This document shows positions 15,409-24,205 of a DNA stretch of 32,404 nucleotides, piece by piece. Source of the stretch: Nitrospirae bacterium CG02_land_8_20_14_3_00_41_53 (GTDB taxonomy: Bacteria; Nitrospirota; Thermodesulfovibrionia; Thermodesulfovibrionales; SM23-35). The DNA is taken from assembly GCA_002780895.1 (NCBI GenBank), contig PEUB01000084.1, positions 1 to 32,404 of the forward strand, written 5' to 3'. The position numbers and the translations under genes were made by a program. The notes beneath the pieces are model-generated. The model was not told the origin of the DNA, searched no databases, and worked only from the letters and a program-made list of their open reading frames with translations. Positions within the stretch are counted from its first letter, which is position 1. Each line of letters opens with the position of its first letter.

Positions 15409-17463
15409 ATGCGTATACCATATGAATGGTTAAAAGAATTTGTTGATATTACTGCAACACCTGAAGATGCGGCTGAGAGGCTTACCATGATCGGCCTTGA
15501 GGTTGAGGGAGCAGAGTCTATACAAGGCGATACTGTTTTTGAGGTTAATGTTACACCTAACAGGCCTGATTGTCTGAGTATAATAGGCATAGCAAGAGAA
15601 TTATCTGCAGCCTTTAGGACTCCTCTGAAAATACCTGCACATGAGATTAAGGATGAACAGCCCGTTTCTAATTTTTCCATTGAGATTTTGAGCCCTGAAC
15701 TCTGCAACAGATATGCAGGCCGATTGATAAAGGATATAAAGATTTCTGATTCTCCTGAATGGATTAAGTCACGGCTTGAAAAGTGCGGCATAAGGGCAAT
15801 AAATAATGTTGTTGATATTACAAATTATGTGCTTTTAGAGTTTGGACACCCACTTCATGCATTTGATGCTGATAAAATTAATAGTAAAAAGATAAGGATA
15901 TCCACTGCAGGCACTAATAACAAAATTGTAACACTTGATGGCATCAAGAGGGAATTGCATGAGGATGCACTGCTTATATGGGACAGCATAAAGCCAATTG
16001 CAATTGCAGGAGTCATGGGTGGGTTGGAGACAGAGGTTTCTGATAAGACCAAAAATATATTTCTTGAAAGTGCGTATTTTGAGCCTTTCTCGATCAGGAG
16101 GACATCAAAGAAACTGAATCTCGTGAGCGAGTCTTCTTACAGGTTTGAAAGGGGCACTGATATAGAGTTTCTTGGGAAGGCCCTCACCAGGGCGGCACTT
16201 ATGATTAAGGAGATTGCGGGTGGAACGATTCATAAAATAATAGATGTTTATCCGGTGAAATATGTGCCTGAACCTGTAGAGGCAGGGTATAAGAGGATAA
16301 ATAATATTTTAGGAACAAACATCTCGAATGTTGATATACTTGAAATCCTGAAGAGGCTTGATATTCCTGCAGAGGATAAAGGAAATGTTTTTGTTGTATA
16401 TCCTCCTTCACACAGACGTGACATCAAAAGAGACAGCGATGTAGCTGAAGAGATAGCAAGGATCTACGGCTACAGTATGATTCCAACAACGATTCATAGA
16501 AGTCCTCTTTCTTCAGGTCGTTTGAATAAAAAAACAATTAATATTAACAGAATAAGGGAGGCAATGAGGAAGGCAGGTTTTACTGAGGTAATTAATTACA
16601 GCTTTATGAGTATGTCAAATCTCGATATGCTTGCTATCCCCGATTCTGACAGGAGAAGAAAAGTCATTGCTATAAGTAATCCACTTAGTCAGGATGAATG
16701 CTTGCTGAGGACGACCCTGATTCCGTCATTAATTGGAAACCTGAGATATAATCTGGATAGGGGGATAAAGGATATAAGATTCTTCGAGATATCGAAAGTC
16801 TTTGAGGACATCGGTAAACAACTTCCATTAGAGGAGTTAAGGCTTGGAGGCATATTTTACAGGGAAAAGACACCTTCACTCTGGAAAGAGGATGTGCAGG
16901 GATTTTTTATCACAAAAGGTGCTCTGGAATCTATGTTTGAAGAGTTAAAGATAAGTGGGTATTCATTCTCTACATCTTCAGAACCCTTTCTGCATACCGG
17001 TCAGGCATGCGGCATATATGTTAAAAACTTTTACGTGGGGTATCTTGGAGTCCTCGGGCCTGAAATAGTGGAAAAACTTGACCTGAAAAAACAGAAGCCC
17101 GAGATTGTCTTATTCGAAATTAATCTCGATCTTTTCTTAACACTTATTTCTGATTTGATAAAGTACAGTCAGATCCCTAAATATCCTTGTGTAGAGCGAG
17201 ATATCGCTGTTGTTGTTGATGAAAATATTTCTGCTGCTAAGATTAAAGATATTATCAGGACCTTCCCATCGGAACTTATAGAAGATATTTCAGTTTTTGA
17301 CTTTTATAAAGGAAGTAGTATCCCTGAAGGGAAAAAGAGCCTGGCATTCGGTATTGTATACAGGTCTAAGGAAAAAACTCTTACAGATGAAGAGGTTGAA
17401 GAGCTTCATGCCTTACTTGTAAGGCATATACTTGAGAAGATAGGTGGGGAACTGAGGGAATAG
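15409..17463 (+). CDS. pheT: Phenylalanyl-tRNA synthetase beta subunit, short form lacking the B2 tRNA-binding (OB-fold) domain
   Basis: MRIPYEWLKEFVDITATPEDAAERLTMIGLEVEGAESIQGDTVFEVNVTPNRPDCLSIIGIARELSAAF; C-terminal FDX-ACB region present. The track start (TTG 15334) adds 25 aa that are probably not translated. Confidence 0.95.
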   Translation: MRIPYEWLKEFVDITATPEDAAERLTMIGLEVEGAESIQGDTVFEVNVTPNRPDCLSIIGIARELSAAFRTPLKIPAHEIKDEQPVSNFSIEILSPELCNRYAGRLIKDIKISDSPEWIKSRLEKCGIRAINNVVDITNYVLLEFGHPLHAFDADKINSKKIRISTAGTNNKIVTLDGIKRELHEDALLIWDSIKPIAIAGVMGGLETEVSDKTKNIFLESAYFEPFSIRRTSKKLNLVSESSYRFERGTDIEFLGKALTRAALMIKEIAGGTIHKIIDVYPVKYVPEPVEAGYKRINNILGTNISNVDILEILKRLDIPAEDKGNVFVVYPPSHRRDIKRDSDVAEEIARIYGYSMIPTTIHRSPLSSGRLNKKTININRIREAMRKAGFTEVINYSFMSMSNLDMLAIPDSDRRRKVIAISNPLSQDECLLRTTLIPSLIGNLRYNLDRGIKDIRFFEISKVFEDIGKQLPLEELRLGGIFYREKTPSLWKEDVQGFFITKGALESMFEELKISGYSFSTSSEPFLHTGQACGIYVKNFYVGYLGVLGPEIVEKLDLKKQKPEIVLFEINLDLFLTLISDLIKYSQIPKYPCVERDIAVVVDENISAAKIKDIIRTFPSELIEDISVFDFYKGSSIPEGKKSLAFGIVYRSKEKTLTDEEVEELHALLVRHILEKIGGELRE

Positions 17464-17484
17464 TTCAGATTATAAAGATAAAAG

Positions 17485-18096
17485 TCAAAATGGCAATTCT
17501 AATGACATTACCCCATGGAAGGTTTTTCTGTGAATAGGGCAAGGACCGTAAACCTGTAACATGTCAAGGTGTTCTCTTGTTGAATAACCTTTATGTTTTT
17601 TAAAATTATAATCTGGATATTGACGATGGTAATCCAGCATGATTTTGTCCCTGACAAACTTTGCTATTATCGAGGCAGCGGCAACCGAAGCGCTTATGCT
17701 CTCTCCTTTTACTGGTGAGAGCTGTTTTATCGGAATCGATGGAAGGGATACCGCATCAATGATAAGTATATCAGGAGGGGTGGAAAGGTCTTCTACTGCA
17801 AGCTGCATCGAAAGCCTTGTGGCCCTTAAAATATTCAGTCTATCAATCTCCTCTGGGCCTACGATGCCTATGCCTATATCTGTAGAGGAACTTTGAATCT
17901 TATAGAATAGGATTTCCCTTTCTTTTTCAGGAACTTTTTTGGAATCCCTGAGCCTGTCTATCTTTACGCCTTCATTCAGGACAACTGCTGCAGCTACAAC
18001 AGGACCTGCAAGTGTTCCCCTTCCTGCCTCATCAATTCCAGCTATCCTTAAAAACCCTTTTTTCCGGAGTGATTCGTCATACTGATAAATGTCCAT
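17485..18096 (-). CDS. rnhB: Ribonuclease HII
   Basis: IAGIDEAGRGTLAGPVVAAAVVL; DSKKVPEKERE; SVAAASIIAKFVRDKIM. Confidence 0.97.
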   Translation of the reverse strand: MDIYQYDESLRKKGFLRIAGIDEAGRGTLAGPVVAAAVVLNEGVKIDRLRDSKKVPEKEREILFYKIQSSSTDIGIGIVGPEEIDRLNILRATRLSMQLAVEDLSTPPDILIIDAVSLPSIPIKQLSPVKGESISASVAAASIIAKFVRDKIMLDYHRQYPDYNFKKHKGYSTREHLDMLQVYGPCPIHRKTFHGVMSLELPF

Positions 18097-18151
18097 GATA
18101 AGAAAAGTTAACTAATATTTACCCACTAGTTGCAATACTTTTATTCAATTT

Positions 18152-18314
18152 GTGAGGCAGATGTGTTGAAAAAGCTTTTCCAGCGACACCTTATAGCCCT
18201 TCAGTACGGCCAGCCAGCCTTGTGCCATAATGCACTGAACGTTAAAAGTACGGTCACGTGAATTACAATAAAATCTTGTCGCTTTGAAAAGGTTTTTTAG
18301 CATGTCTGCCTCAC
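18152..18314. mobile_element. MITE-like non-autonomous element with long terminal inverted repeats
   Basis: Left GTGAGGCAGATGTGTTGAAAAAGCTTTTCCAGCGACA (18152-18188) versus reverse complement of the right end GTGAGGCAGACATGCTAAAAAACCTTTTCAAAGCGACA (18277-18314); about 31 of 38 positions match. Confidence 0.75.
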
Positions 18315-18337
18315 TTTTTGCAACGTTTAGGTAAATA

Positions 18338-18718
18338 TTATTCAGTCGGTTGGATTTCAGCAGCTTTTCCTTCAAATACCCTTTCTTGTTCCTTGATCTT
18401 CGCTGCCTTACCTTTTTTGCCTCTTAAATAATATAACTTTGCTCTTCTTACCTTTCCTTTCTTCAAAACCTCTATCTTATCAATGACAGGGGAATAAACA
18501 GGGAAAATTCTCTCTACGCCAATACCAAATGATATCTTTCTTACCATAAAAGTTTCTTTTGTCCCGCTTCCATTCCTGGCAATTACAACACCTTCAAATG
18601 GTTGGATTCTTTCCTTATCAGCTTCAACAACTTTTACTGAAATCCTTACAGTATCTCCGACATGAAAATCTGTAATATCCTTCTTAAAACCTTCCTCAAC
18701 AGCTCCTATCAAGTTCAT
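18338..18718 (-). CDS. rplS: 50S ribosomal protein L19
   Basis: [60 protein letters not shown]. Confidence 0.97.
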   Translation of the reverse strand: MNLIGAVEEGFKKDITDFHVGDTVRISVKVVEADKERIQPFEGVVIARNGSGTKETFMVRKISFGIGVERIFPVYSPVIDKIEVLKKGKVRRAKLYYLRGKKGKAAKIKEQERVFEGKAAEIQPTE

Positions 18719-19452
18719 AGTGATTCCTCCTTTATTTCTCTGATTAATCTATAGTCGTCATCGCTGAGGCTGCTTTTTTCAAGAAGATCGGGTCTTCTCT
18801 CCAGGGTACGGCGCAGTGCCTCTTTTCGCCTCCATCGTAAAATATCTTTATGATTTCCGGAAAGTAAAATCTCCGGAACTACCAGATCCCTGAACACAGG
18901 GGGTCTTGTGTAATGTGGGTAGTCAAGTATTCCCCACGAAAATGATTCCGTCTCAGCAGAATGCTCATCACCGAGCACGCCAGGTATTAATCTGGTAACG
19001 GCGTCTATTATAACTAAAGCAGGCAGTTCTCCGCCAGTCAGTACATAGTCCCCCATTGATACCTCATCATCTACCAGGACTTTTCTTACCCTTTCATCAA
19101 TAGCCTCATACCTTCCACACAAAAATAAAAGATGCCTTTTTTCCTTTGAAAGTTCCATGGCTATGTCCTGGTCAAATTTTTTACCTGCGGGGCTGAGCAT
19201 AATAACTCTTCTTTTTGTGACATCAGGATAAAGTGCCTCAACAGCAGTAAAAAAGGGTTCTGGTTTCATAACCATGCCTGCGCCGCCTCCATATGGATAA
19301 TCATCAACAGTCCTGTGTTTATCTTTTGTATAATCACGGAGATTGTGGACTTTTACTTCAATGAGCCCCTTCTGAAGCGCCCTTTTAAGGATACTTTCGC
19401 TCAGATACGCATGGAAGATTTCTGGAAAGATTGTGATTATGTCGTATTTCAT
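18715..19452 (-). CDS. trmD: tRNA (guanine-N1)-methyltransferase
   Basis: [72 protein letters not shown]. Confidence 0.97.
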   Translation of the reverse strand: MKYDIITIFPEIFHAYLSESILKRALQKGLIEVKVHNLRDYTKDKHRTVDDYPYGGGAGMVMKPEPFFTAVEALYPDVTKRRVIMLSPAGKKFDQDIAMELSKEKRHLLFLCGRYEAIDERVRKVLVDDEVSMGDYVLTGGELPALVIIDAVTRLIPGVLGDEHSAETESFSWGILDYPHYTRPPVFRDLVVPEILLSGNHKDILRWRRKEALRRTLERRPDLLEKSSLSDDDYRLIREIKEESL

Positions 19453-19482
19453 AATATCGAGACCGTTGGACTGGCAAGGGAA

Positions 19483-19532
19483 AGATTAAGGGGAGAAGGA
19501 GATGTTATTAAATCTCCATCACCCCTTAATCT
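19483..19532. repeat. 50-nt hairpin between khpA and trmD
   Basis: AGATTAAGGGGAGAAGGAGAT - GTTATTAA - ATCTCCATCACCCCTTAATCT; 19 of 21 arm positions pair, 8-nt loop. Confidence 0.85.
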
Positions 19533-19568
19533 AGATCTTTATCAATCCTATAAGGAGCACATTTGGTT

Positions 19569-19799
19569 TTATTCGAGGATTTCAAGCACGCAGCGTTTAC
19601 CTATTTTTGTTCCTGATGCACTTAGTATCGTTCTCATCGCACGTGCGGTTTTACCTTGTTTGCCAATAACCTTTCCGAGATCGCTTTGTGCTACCCTGAG
19701 CTCAAAAACAGTGGTCCTTTCGCCTTCAACCTCTGCAACTACAACCTCTTCAGGTCTGTCCACCAGAGCCTTCGCCATTCTTTCTACTAAGTCTTTCAT
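19569..19799 (-). CDS. khpA: KH-domain RNA-binding protein (KhpA/YlqC family)
   Basis: [57 protein letters not shown]. Confidence 0.93.
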   Translation of the reverse strand: MKDLVERMAKALVDRPEEVVVAEVEGERTTVFELRVAQSDLGKVIGKQGKTARAMRTILSASGTKIGKRCVLEILE

Positions 19800-19831
19800 C
19801 GTTCTCTACCTCCATACGAGTTTTGGACTGC

Positions 19832-20068
19832 CTATAGGCCAGCCCTTTGTATAAGCTTTTTAGCTGTATCAGTAGGTTGTGCTCCTCGCTGCAACCAAAG
19901 TTTTACCTTTTCCATATCAAGCTTTATCTCAGAGGGGTCCTTCAATGGATCGTATGTCCCGATAATCTCTATAAAGGGCCCGTTCCTTCTTGCCCTGGAA
20001 TCGGCTACTATTACCCTGTAGGAAGGTCTCTTATGTGCTCCTAATCTTGTAAGTCTTATTTTTACCAA
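19832..20068 (-). CDS. rpsP: 30S ribosomal protein S16
   Basis: [41 protein letters not shown]. Confidence 0.97.
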   Translation of the reverse strand: MVKIRLTRLGAHKRPSYRVIVADSRARRNGPFIEIIGTYDPLKDPSEIKLDMEKVKLWLQRGAQPTDTAKKLIQRAGL

Positions 20069-20159
20069 ACCATCACCTCCTTAAGATGTTGAAATTTTAA
20101 TATATTTCCGGATATAAAGTAAAGACGTATAACAGTTTTATATATCTTTTTTGAATGAT

Positions 20160-21479
20160 TTAAAAAGGCAGGAATTTAGGTAATTTGACCATTTTTTTGC
20201 CTTTAAACATCTTGAGCATTTTCTTTAGCTCGACATACTGCTTTATAACCCTGTTGACATCTGCAACAGTTGTACCACTTCCCGTAGCAATTCTTCTGCG
20301 TCTGCTCCCATTAATTATATTATGATCTTTTTTTTCTTTTTTAGTCATAGAATTTATTATCGCTTCAACCTTTACAAATTCCCTCTCATCAATGTCCAGA
20401 TTTTTTATCTTGTTAAAGCCAGGTATCATGCCGAGAATGTTTTCTATAGGTCCCATATTGCGCACCTTTTTAAGCTGGCTTTTAAGGTCGTCAAATGTAA
20501 ATGATTCATCTATTATCGCCTTCTGGAGTTTCTCGGCCTCTTTCTGGTCAAAGGATTTCTGTGCCTTCTCAATAAAACTCAGGACATCACCCATGCCGAG
20601 TATCCTTGACGCAATTCTTTCGGGATAAAAGGACTCGAGCATCTCAATCTTTTCTCCAACACCAATGAATTTTATTGGCTTTCCGGTTATCGCCCTCATA
20701 GAGAGTGCTGCTCCACCCCTTGCGTCGCCATCCATCTTGGTAAGTATTATCCCGTCAATGCCTATCTGCTCTTCGAAATTTTTTGCGATATTAACTGAAT
20801 CCTGTCCTGTCATTGCATCCACGACAAGCATAACCTCTTTGGGTGAGACATTTTCTTTTATCTTTTTTAACTCGGTCATCAGTGAGTCATCAATGTGTAG
20901 CCTTCCAGCAGTATCAAGGATGACTATGTCTCTTGCATCAATCTTCGCTTTTTTTAGAGACTCATTACATAGGTTTATGGGATTATTTGCCTCTTTTGAA
21001 TGATATACAGGGACATCAATCTGCGAGCCGAGTATAATAAGCTGGTCTATAGCAGCAGGTCTCTGAAGGTCTGCTGCCACGAGCAGAGGCCTCCTGCCTT
21101 CTTTCTTGAAAAGTCTTGCAAGTTTAGCAGATGTTGTAGTCTTTCCAGAACCGTGCAGCCCGACCATCATTATTATTGTCGGAGGATTGGGGGACAGTTG
21201 TATCTTGCTATTTGTTTTTCCAAGCAACTCGCAGAGCTCTTCATTAACTATCTTTATGACCTGTTGCCCTGGTGTAAGGCTTTCAAGTATCTCCTTGCCA
21301 ATAGCTTTTTCTTTAATCTTCTGAATAAAATCTTTTACAACCTTAAAGTTGACATCAGCCTCTAAAAGGGCAAGCCGTATCTCTTTAAGGGCAAGTTCAA
21401 CGTCCTCTTCTTTTAAAAGGCCTTTCCCTTTTAATCTTTTAAATATTGATTCTAATTTTTCAGTAAGTGATTCAAACAT
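20160..21479 (-). CDS. ffh: Signal recognition particle protein Ffh
   Basis: GLHGSGKTTTSAKLA; DTAGRLHID; LTKMDGDARGGAALS; C-terminal M domain. Confidence 0.97.
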   Translation of the reverse strand: MFESLTEKLESIFKRLKGKGLLKEEDVELALKEIRLALLEADVNFKVVKDFIQKIKEKAIGKEILESLTPGQQVIKIVNEELCELLGKTNSKIQLSPNPPTIIMMVGLHGSGKTTTSAKLARLFKKEGRRPLLVAADLQRPAAIDQLIILGSQIDVPVYHSKEANNPINLCNESLKKAKIDARDIVILDTAGRLHIDDSLMTELKKIKENVSPKEVMLVVDAMTGQDSVNIAKNFEEQIGIDGIILTKMDGDARGGAALSMRAITGKPIKFIGVGEKIEMLESFYPERIASRILGMGDVLSFIEKAQKSFDQKEAEKLQKAIIDESFTFDDLKSQLKKVRNMGPIENILGMIPGFNKIKNLDIDEREFVKVEAIINSMTKKEKKDHNIINGSRRRRIATGSGTTVADVNRVIKQYVELKKMLKMFKGKKMVKLPKFLPF

Positions 21480-21812
21480 TTATGTATTAAGAAAAGAGTC
21501 TATTTTTGCCTTTAGGTGCTGTTTCGGGACCACACCTACTATCTGGTCAAGCTTGGTGCCATCTTTAAAAAACATAATCGTAGGTATTCCCATAATTTTG
21601 TATCTGCTTGCGATTTCAGAATTTTCATCAGTATTGAGTTTCACGACCTTTATTTTCCCACTATACTCTTTTGCCAACTCTTCGACTGTAGATGAAATCA
21701 TTCTGCATGGGCCGCACCATGTAGCCCAGAAATCAATCATAACAAGTCCTTGAGCCTTGAGTACCTCGTTTTCCCAGTTAACTGATGTAACCTCGGGTAC
21801 AACTTCTGACAT
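21480..21812 (-). CDS. trxA: Thioredoxin
   Basis: VMIDFWATWCGPCRMI; start placed at MSEVV (21812) with GAGGAGG upstream; the track start 21851 adds 13 aa of leader. Confidence 0.93.
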   Translation of the reverse strand: MSEVVPEVTSVNWENEVLKAQGLVMIDFWATWCGPCRMISSTVEELAKEYSGKIKVVKLNTDENSEIASRYKIMGIPTIMFFKDGTKLDQIVGVVPKQHLKAKIDSFLNT

Positions 21813-21883
21813 AATAGCCTCCTCTCGTCCCCGTACATCTCTACGAGTCATTAACTGACGGGGAAAATAACTTAGATGTTTAA

Positions 21884-21913
21884 ATTATATTTTTATTGAG
21901 GATTCTTTGTCAA
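21884..21913 (-). promoter_or_regulatory. Consensus sigma-70 promoter upstream of trxA-ffh-rpsP-khpA-trmD-rplS-rnhB
   Basis: Minus strand TTGACA-N18-TATAAT. Confidence 0.7.
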
Positions 21914-21995
21914 CGTTTACTGTTGGTCGATGAATCGTAGAACAGAAAATCTTGGAATATTTGACAGTCTTGAGTTTTTCTGTTATTTTTTAACA

Positions 21996-22778
21996 ATGAA
22001 AAGATACCTTCTTCCCCTCATATTAATTCTTCTTTTCCTATGTGTAGATTCATATGCCTTTGAAACAACTGGTCTTCAGCCTATTGGTCCATATGGGATT
22101 TTTTCGACCTTCAGTGCTGAGAGTCTTCCAAAAGGTAAAGCCGCATTTTCTACAGGTGCCGAAATATCAATAGACCCGGATCTCTACAGGTTTTTTTTAA
22201 AGACAGCATATGGCATTTCAGATAGCATTGAATTCAATATGACCGTTCCGTACGTACTCGGAGCTGATTCAGCGGATGGGTTTGAAGATATTGCCCTGGG
22301 GTTTAAGCACAGGTTTTTTGATGAGGGCAAGTATGGGCCGTCCTTGGCGTACATCCTGAACGCCTCTATACCATCAGGCAGAAACGAGTTTAGTACAGAT
22401 GGACGTTTTGGTGTTGGACTCATTGTAAGTAAAAGAGTAGGCCCGGTTAACGGGCATTTAAACCTGTTTTACGAAAAGCCAGGTAAAAGAAGCCTCGATG
22501 ACGAGGTATCTTTTTTAGCAGGTCTGGACTTTGCTGCTGCGCATAATTTTAAGATCCTGGCTGAATTGTTTTGCAAGACAAGTCATGAATCGGGGAAAAT
22601 TGACTCTGTAGAGGGAAGGATTGGTTACAGGATAAAAACCACAGATTTTATATATACGACTGTGGGTGCTGGATTTGATCTTAAAAATAGAAGTCCTGAG
22701 ACCAGGGTAATGTTCTCGGTGACATTTTTATCGCCGTCTAAAAAGGAAAAAATTAAGAAGATATATGAAGAGGAATAG
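21996..22778 (+). CDS. Predicted outer-membrane beta-barrel / transporter-like protein with signal peptide
   Basis: Signal MKRYLLPLILILLFLCVDSYAFE; alternating strands such as IEFNMTVPYVLG..FEDIALGFKHRFF..SLAYILNASIPSGR; C-terminal VMFSVTFL. Track start 21930 is probably too early. Confidence 0.65.
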   Translation: MKRYLLPLILILLFLCVDSYAFETTGLQPIGPYGIFSTFSAESLPKGKAAFSTGAEISIDPDLYRFFLKTAYGISDSIEFNMTVPYVLGADSADGFEDIALGFKHRFFDEGKYGPSLAYILNASIPSGRNEFSTDGRFGVGLIVSKRVGPVNGHLNLFYEKPGKRSLDDEVSFLAGLDFAAAHNFKILAELFCKTSHESGKIDSVEGRIGYRIKTTDFIYTTVGAGFDLKNRSPETRVMFSVTFLSPSKKEKIKKIYEEE

Positions 22779-22786
22779 TTCAGATA

Positions 22787-23056
22787 GTGTTTGACATTGG
22801 ATTACCAGAGCTGATAATAATATTCGTTGTTGCCCTTCTTGTTTTTGGGCCAAAGAGACTCCCTGAATTGGCTAAAGCCCTCGGCAAAGGAATGGGTGAA
22901 TTGAAGAGGGCGTTTCAGGATGTAAAAGAGCAGGTTGATACTGAATTTGAAGAAACAAGCAAAACCCTCGATATCGCCATAGAAGGTAATAAAATTTCAG
23001 ATGTAGATCAAAAAACAAATAATAATAAGCATACCACTGATAACAAACCTGTTTGA
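22787..23056 (+). CDS. tatA: Sec-independent translocase TatA/TatB-type protein (GTG start)
   Basis: MFDIGLPELIIIFVVALLVFGPKRLPELAKALGKGMGELKRAFQDVK. Confidence 0.9.
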   Translation: MFDIGLPELIIIFVVALLVFGPKRLPELAKALGKGMGELKRAFQDVKEQVDTEFEETSKTLDIAIEGNKISDVDQKTNNNKHTTDNKPV

Positions 23057-23108
23057 AATTGAGATTTAGGATCTGGATATGTATTATGTATAAGGATGGA
23101 AGGTTAGA

Positions 23109-23888
23109 ATGGAAGAGCACAAAATGCCCCTTACAGAACATCTCGGTGATCTCAGAAAAAGGATTATCGTATCTTTTGCCGCTTTATTTATCACCTTTTT
23201 GATTTCATTCAATTATTCTGAAGATATCTTTAGATTTATTATGTTTCCCCTTAAATATAATTTAGACTTTTCCCTGAAGAATATGTATATACATTTTGTC
23301 CCACAGGATAAACTTCAAAATACAAAACTTGTATTCCTGGCGCCTGCTGAGGCATTCTGGATGAACATCAAGGTTGCCTTTGTTGCTGGACTGATACTTG
23401 CCTTACCTGTAATATTTTATCAATTATGGAAATTTATCTCTCCAGGGCTTCTCCATAAAGAAAAGAGATATGTTGTACCTTTTATTTTATTGGCAACCAG
23501 CCTTTTTCTTATCGGGGCTGCCTTTTGTTTTTTTATTGTCCTGCCTTTTGCAATGGGTTTTCTCCTTACTTATAAGGTTGGTGATTTTTTGAGCCCGATG
23601 CTTTCTGTAGGCAACTATGTTGATTTTTGCCTTAAGTTTATACTAGCTTTCGGTGCTGTTTTTGAACTTCCTATCGCTATAATCTTTTTTACGCGTATGG
23701 GTATAGTGACTCCAAAGACACTGGCAAAAAATAGAAAATACGCCATTTTATTAGCCTTTGTTGTGGCTGCTATTCTCACTCCAACCCCTGATGCCTTCAA
23801 CCAAACCCTGATGGCAGTGCCTATAATAGTTTTGTATGAGGTAGGTATAATATTATCAAGAATCTTTAAAAGGCGAAAGCTTGAATAA
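23109..23888 (+). CDS. tatC: Sec-independent translocase TatC
   Basis: PLTEHLGDLRKRIIVSFAALFITF; multi-TM; FAFGAVFELPIAI-like LAFGAVFELPIAIIFFTRMGIV; ILTPTPDAFNQTLMAVPIIVLYEVGIIL. Confidence 0.96.
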   Translation: MEEHKMPLTEHLGDLRKRIIVSFAALFITFLISFNYSEDIFRFIMFPLKYNLDFSLKNMYIHFVPQDKLQNTKLVFLAPAEAFWMNIKVAFVAGLILALPVIFYQLWKFISPGLLHKEKRYVVPFILLATSLFLIGAAFCFFIVLPFAMGFLLTYKVGDFLSPMLSVGNYVDFCLKFILAFGAVFELPIAIIFFTRMGIVTPKTLAKNRKYAILLAFVVAAILTPTPDAFNQTLMAVPIIVLYEVGIILSRIFKRRKLE

Positions 23889-24166
23889 TGCCTACTATAA
23901 GAGGAAAGAGTCTTAAGGCAATTACCTATGGTATAGCAGAAGGTTATGTTGTTGTTAATCCTATATTTTTGAAACCACTTGATGACGATTCTCTCAAAGG
24001 GCTTTATCATGAGCTGACGAAAACTCAAACAGAGATAAGAGGCGAGAAATTTCCTCATGGTGATACACAGGCAATCAGGTGGAGAAATACAAGACTCCAG
24101 AGGCTCTATTCTGTCTCGATGATAATCAAGAATTTTGCAAGAGAAAAAAGAATAATCCTTATCTGA
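23888..24166 (+). CDS. Small hypothetical protein translationally coupled to tatC
   Basis: TAATG overlap with the tatC stop; 92 aa; no family recognised. Confidence 0.6.
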   Translation: MPTIRGKSLKAITYGIAEGYVVVNPIFLKPLDDDSLKGLYHELTKTQTEIRGEKFPHGDTQAIRWRNTRLQRLYSVSMIIKNFAREKRIILI

Positions 24167-24205
24167 GGTTTGACTACCATCAAAGCGGAATACCTGCTGT
24201 AACCT

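Noticed and set aside
18145-18375. 76-aa minus-strand ORF between rnhB and rplS
   Set aside because: It begins inside rplS and most of it is the MITE-like inverted-repeat element; no evidence it is a real gene
19315-19854. 179-aa plus-strand ORF antisense to trmD, khpA and rpsP
   Set aside because: Spans three conserved genes on the other strand; no recognisable domain
20665-21753. Several plus-strand ORFs antisense to ffh and trxA
   Set aside because: Shadow ORFs of conserved genes
23615-24058. 147-aa minus-strand ORF antisense to tatC and the small downstream gene
   Set aside because: Overlaps conserved tatC; composition is typical of a spurious antisense frame
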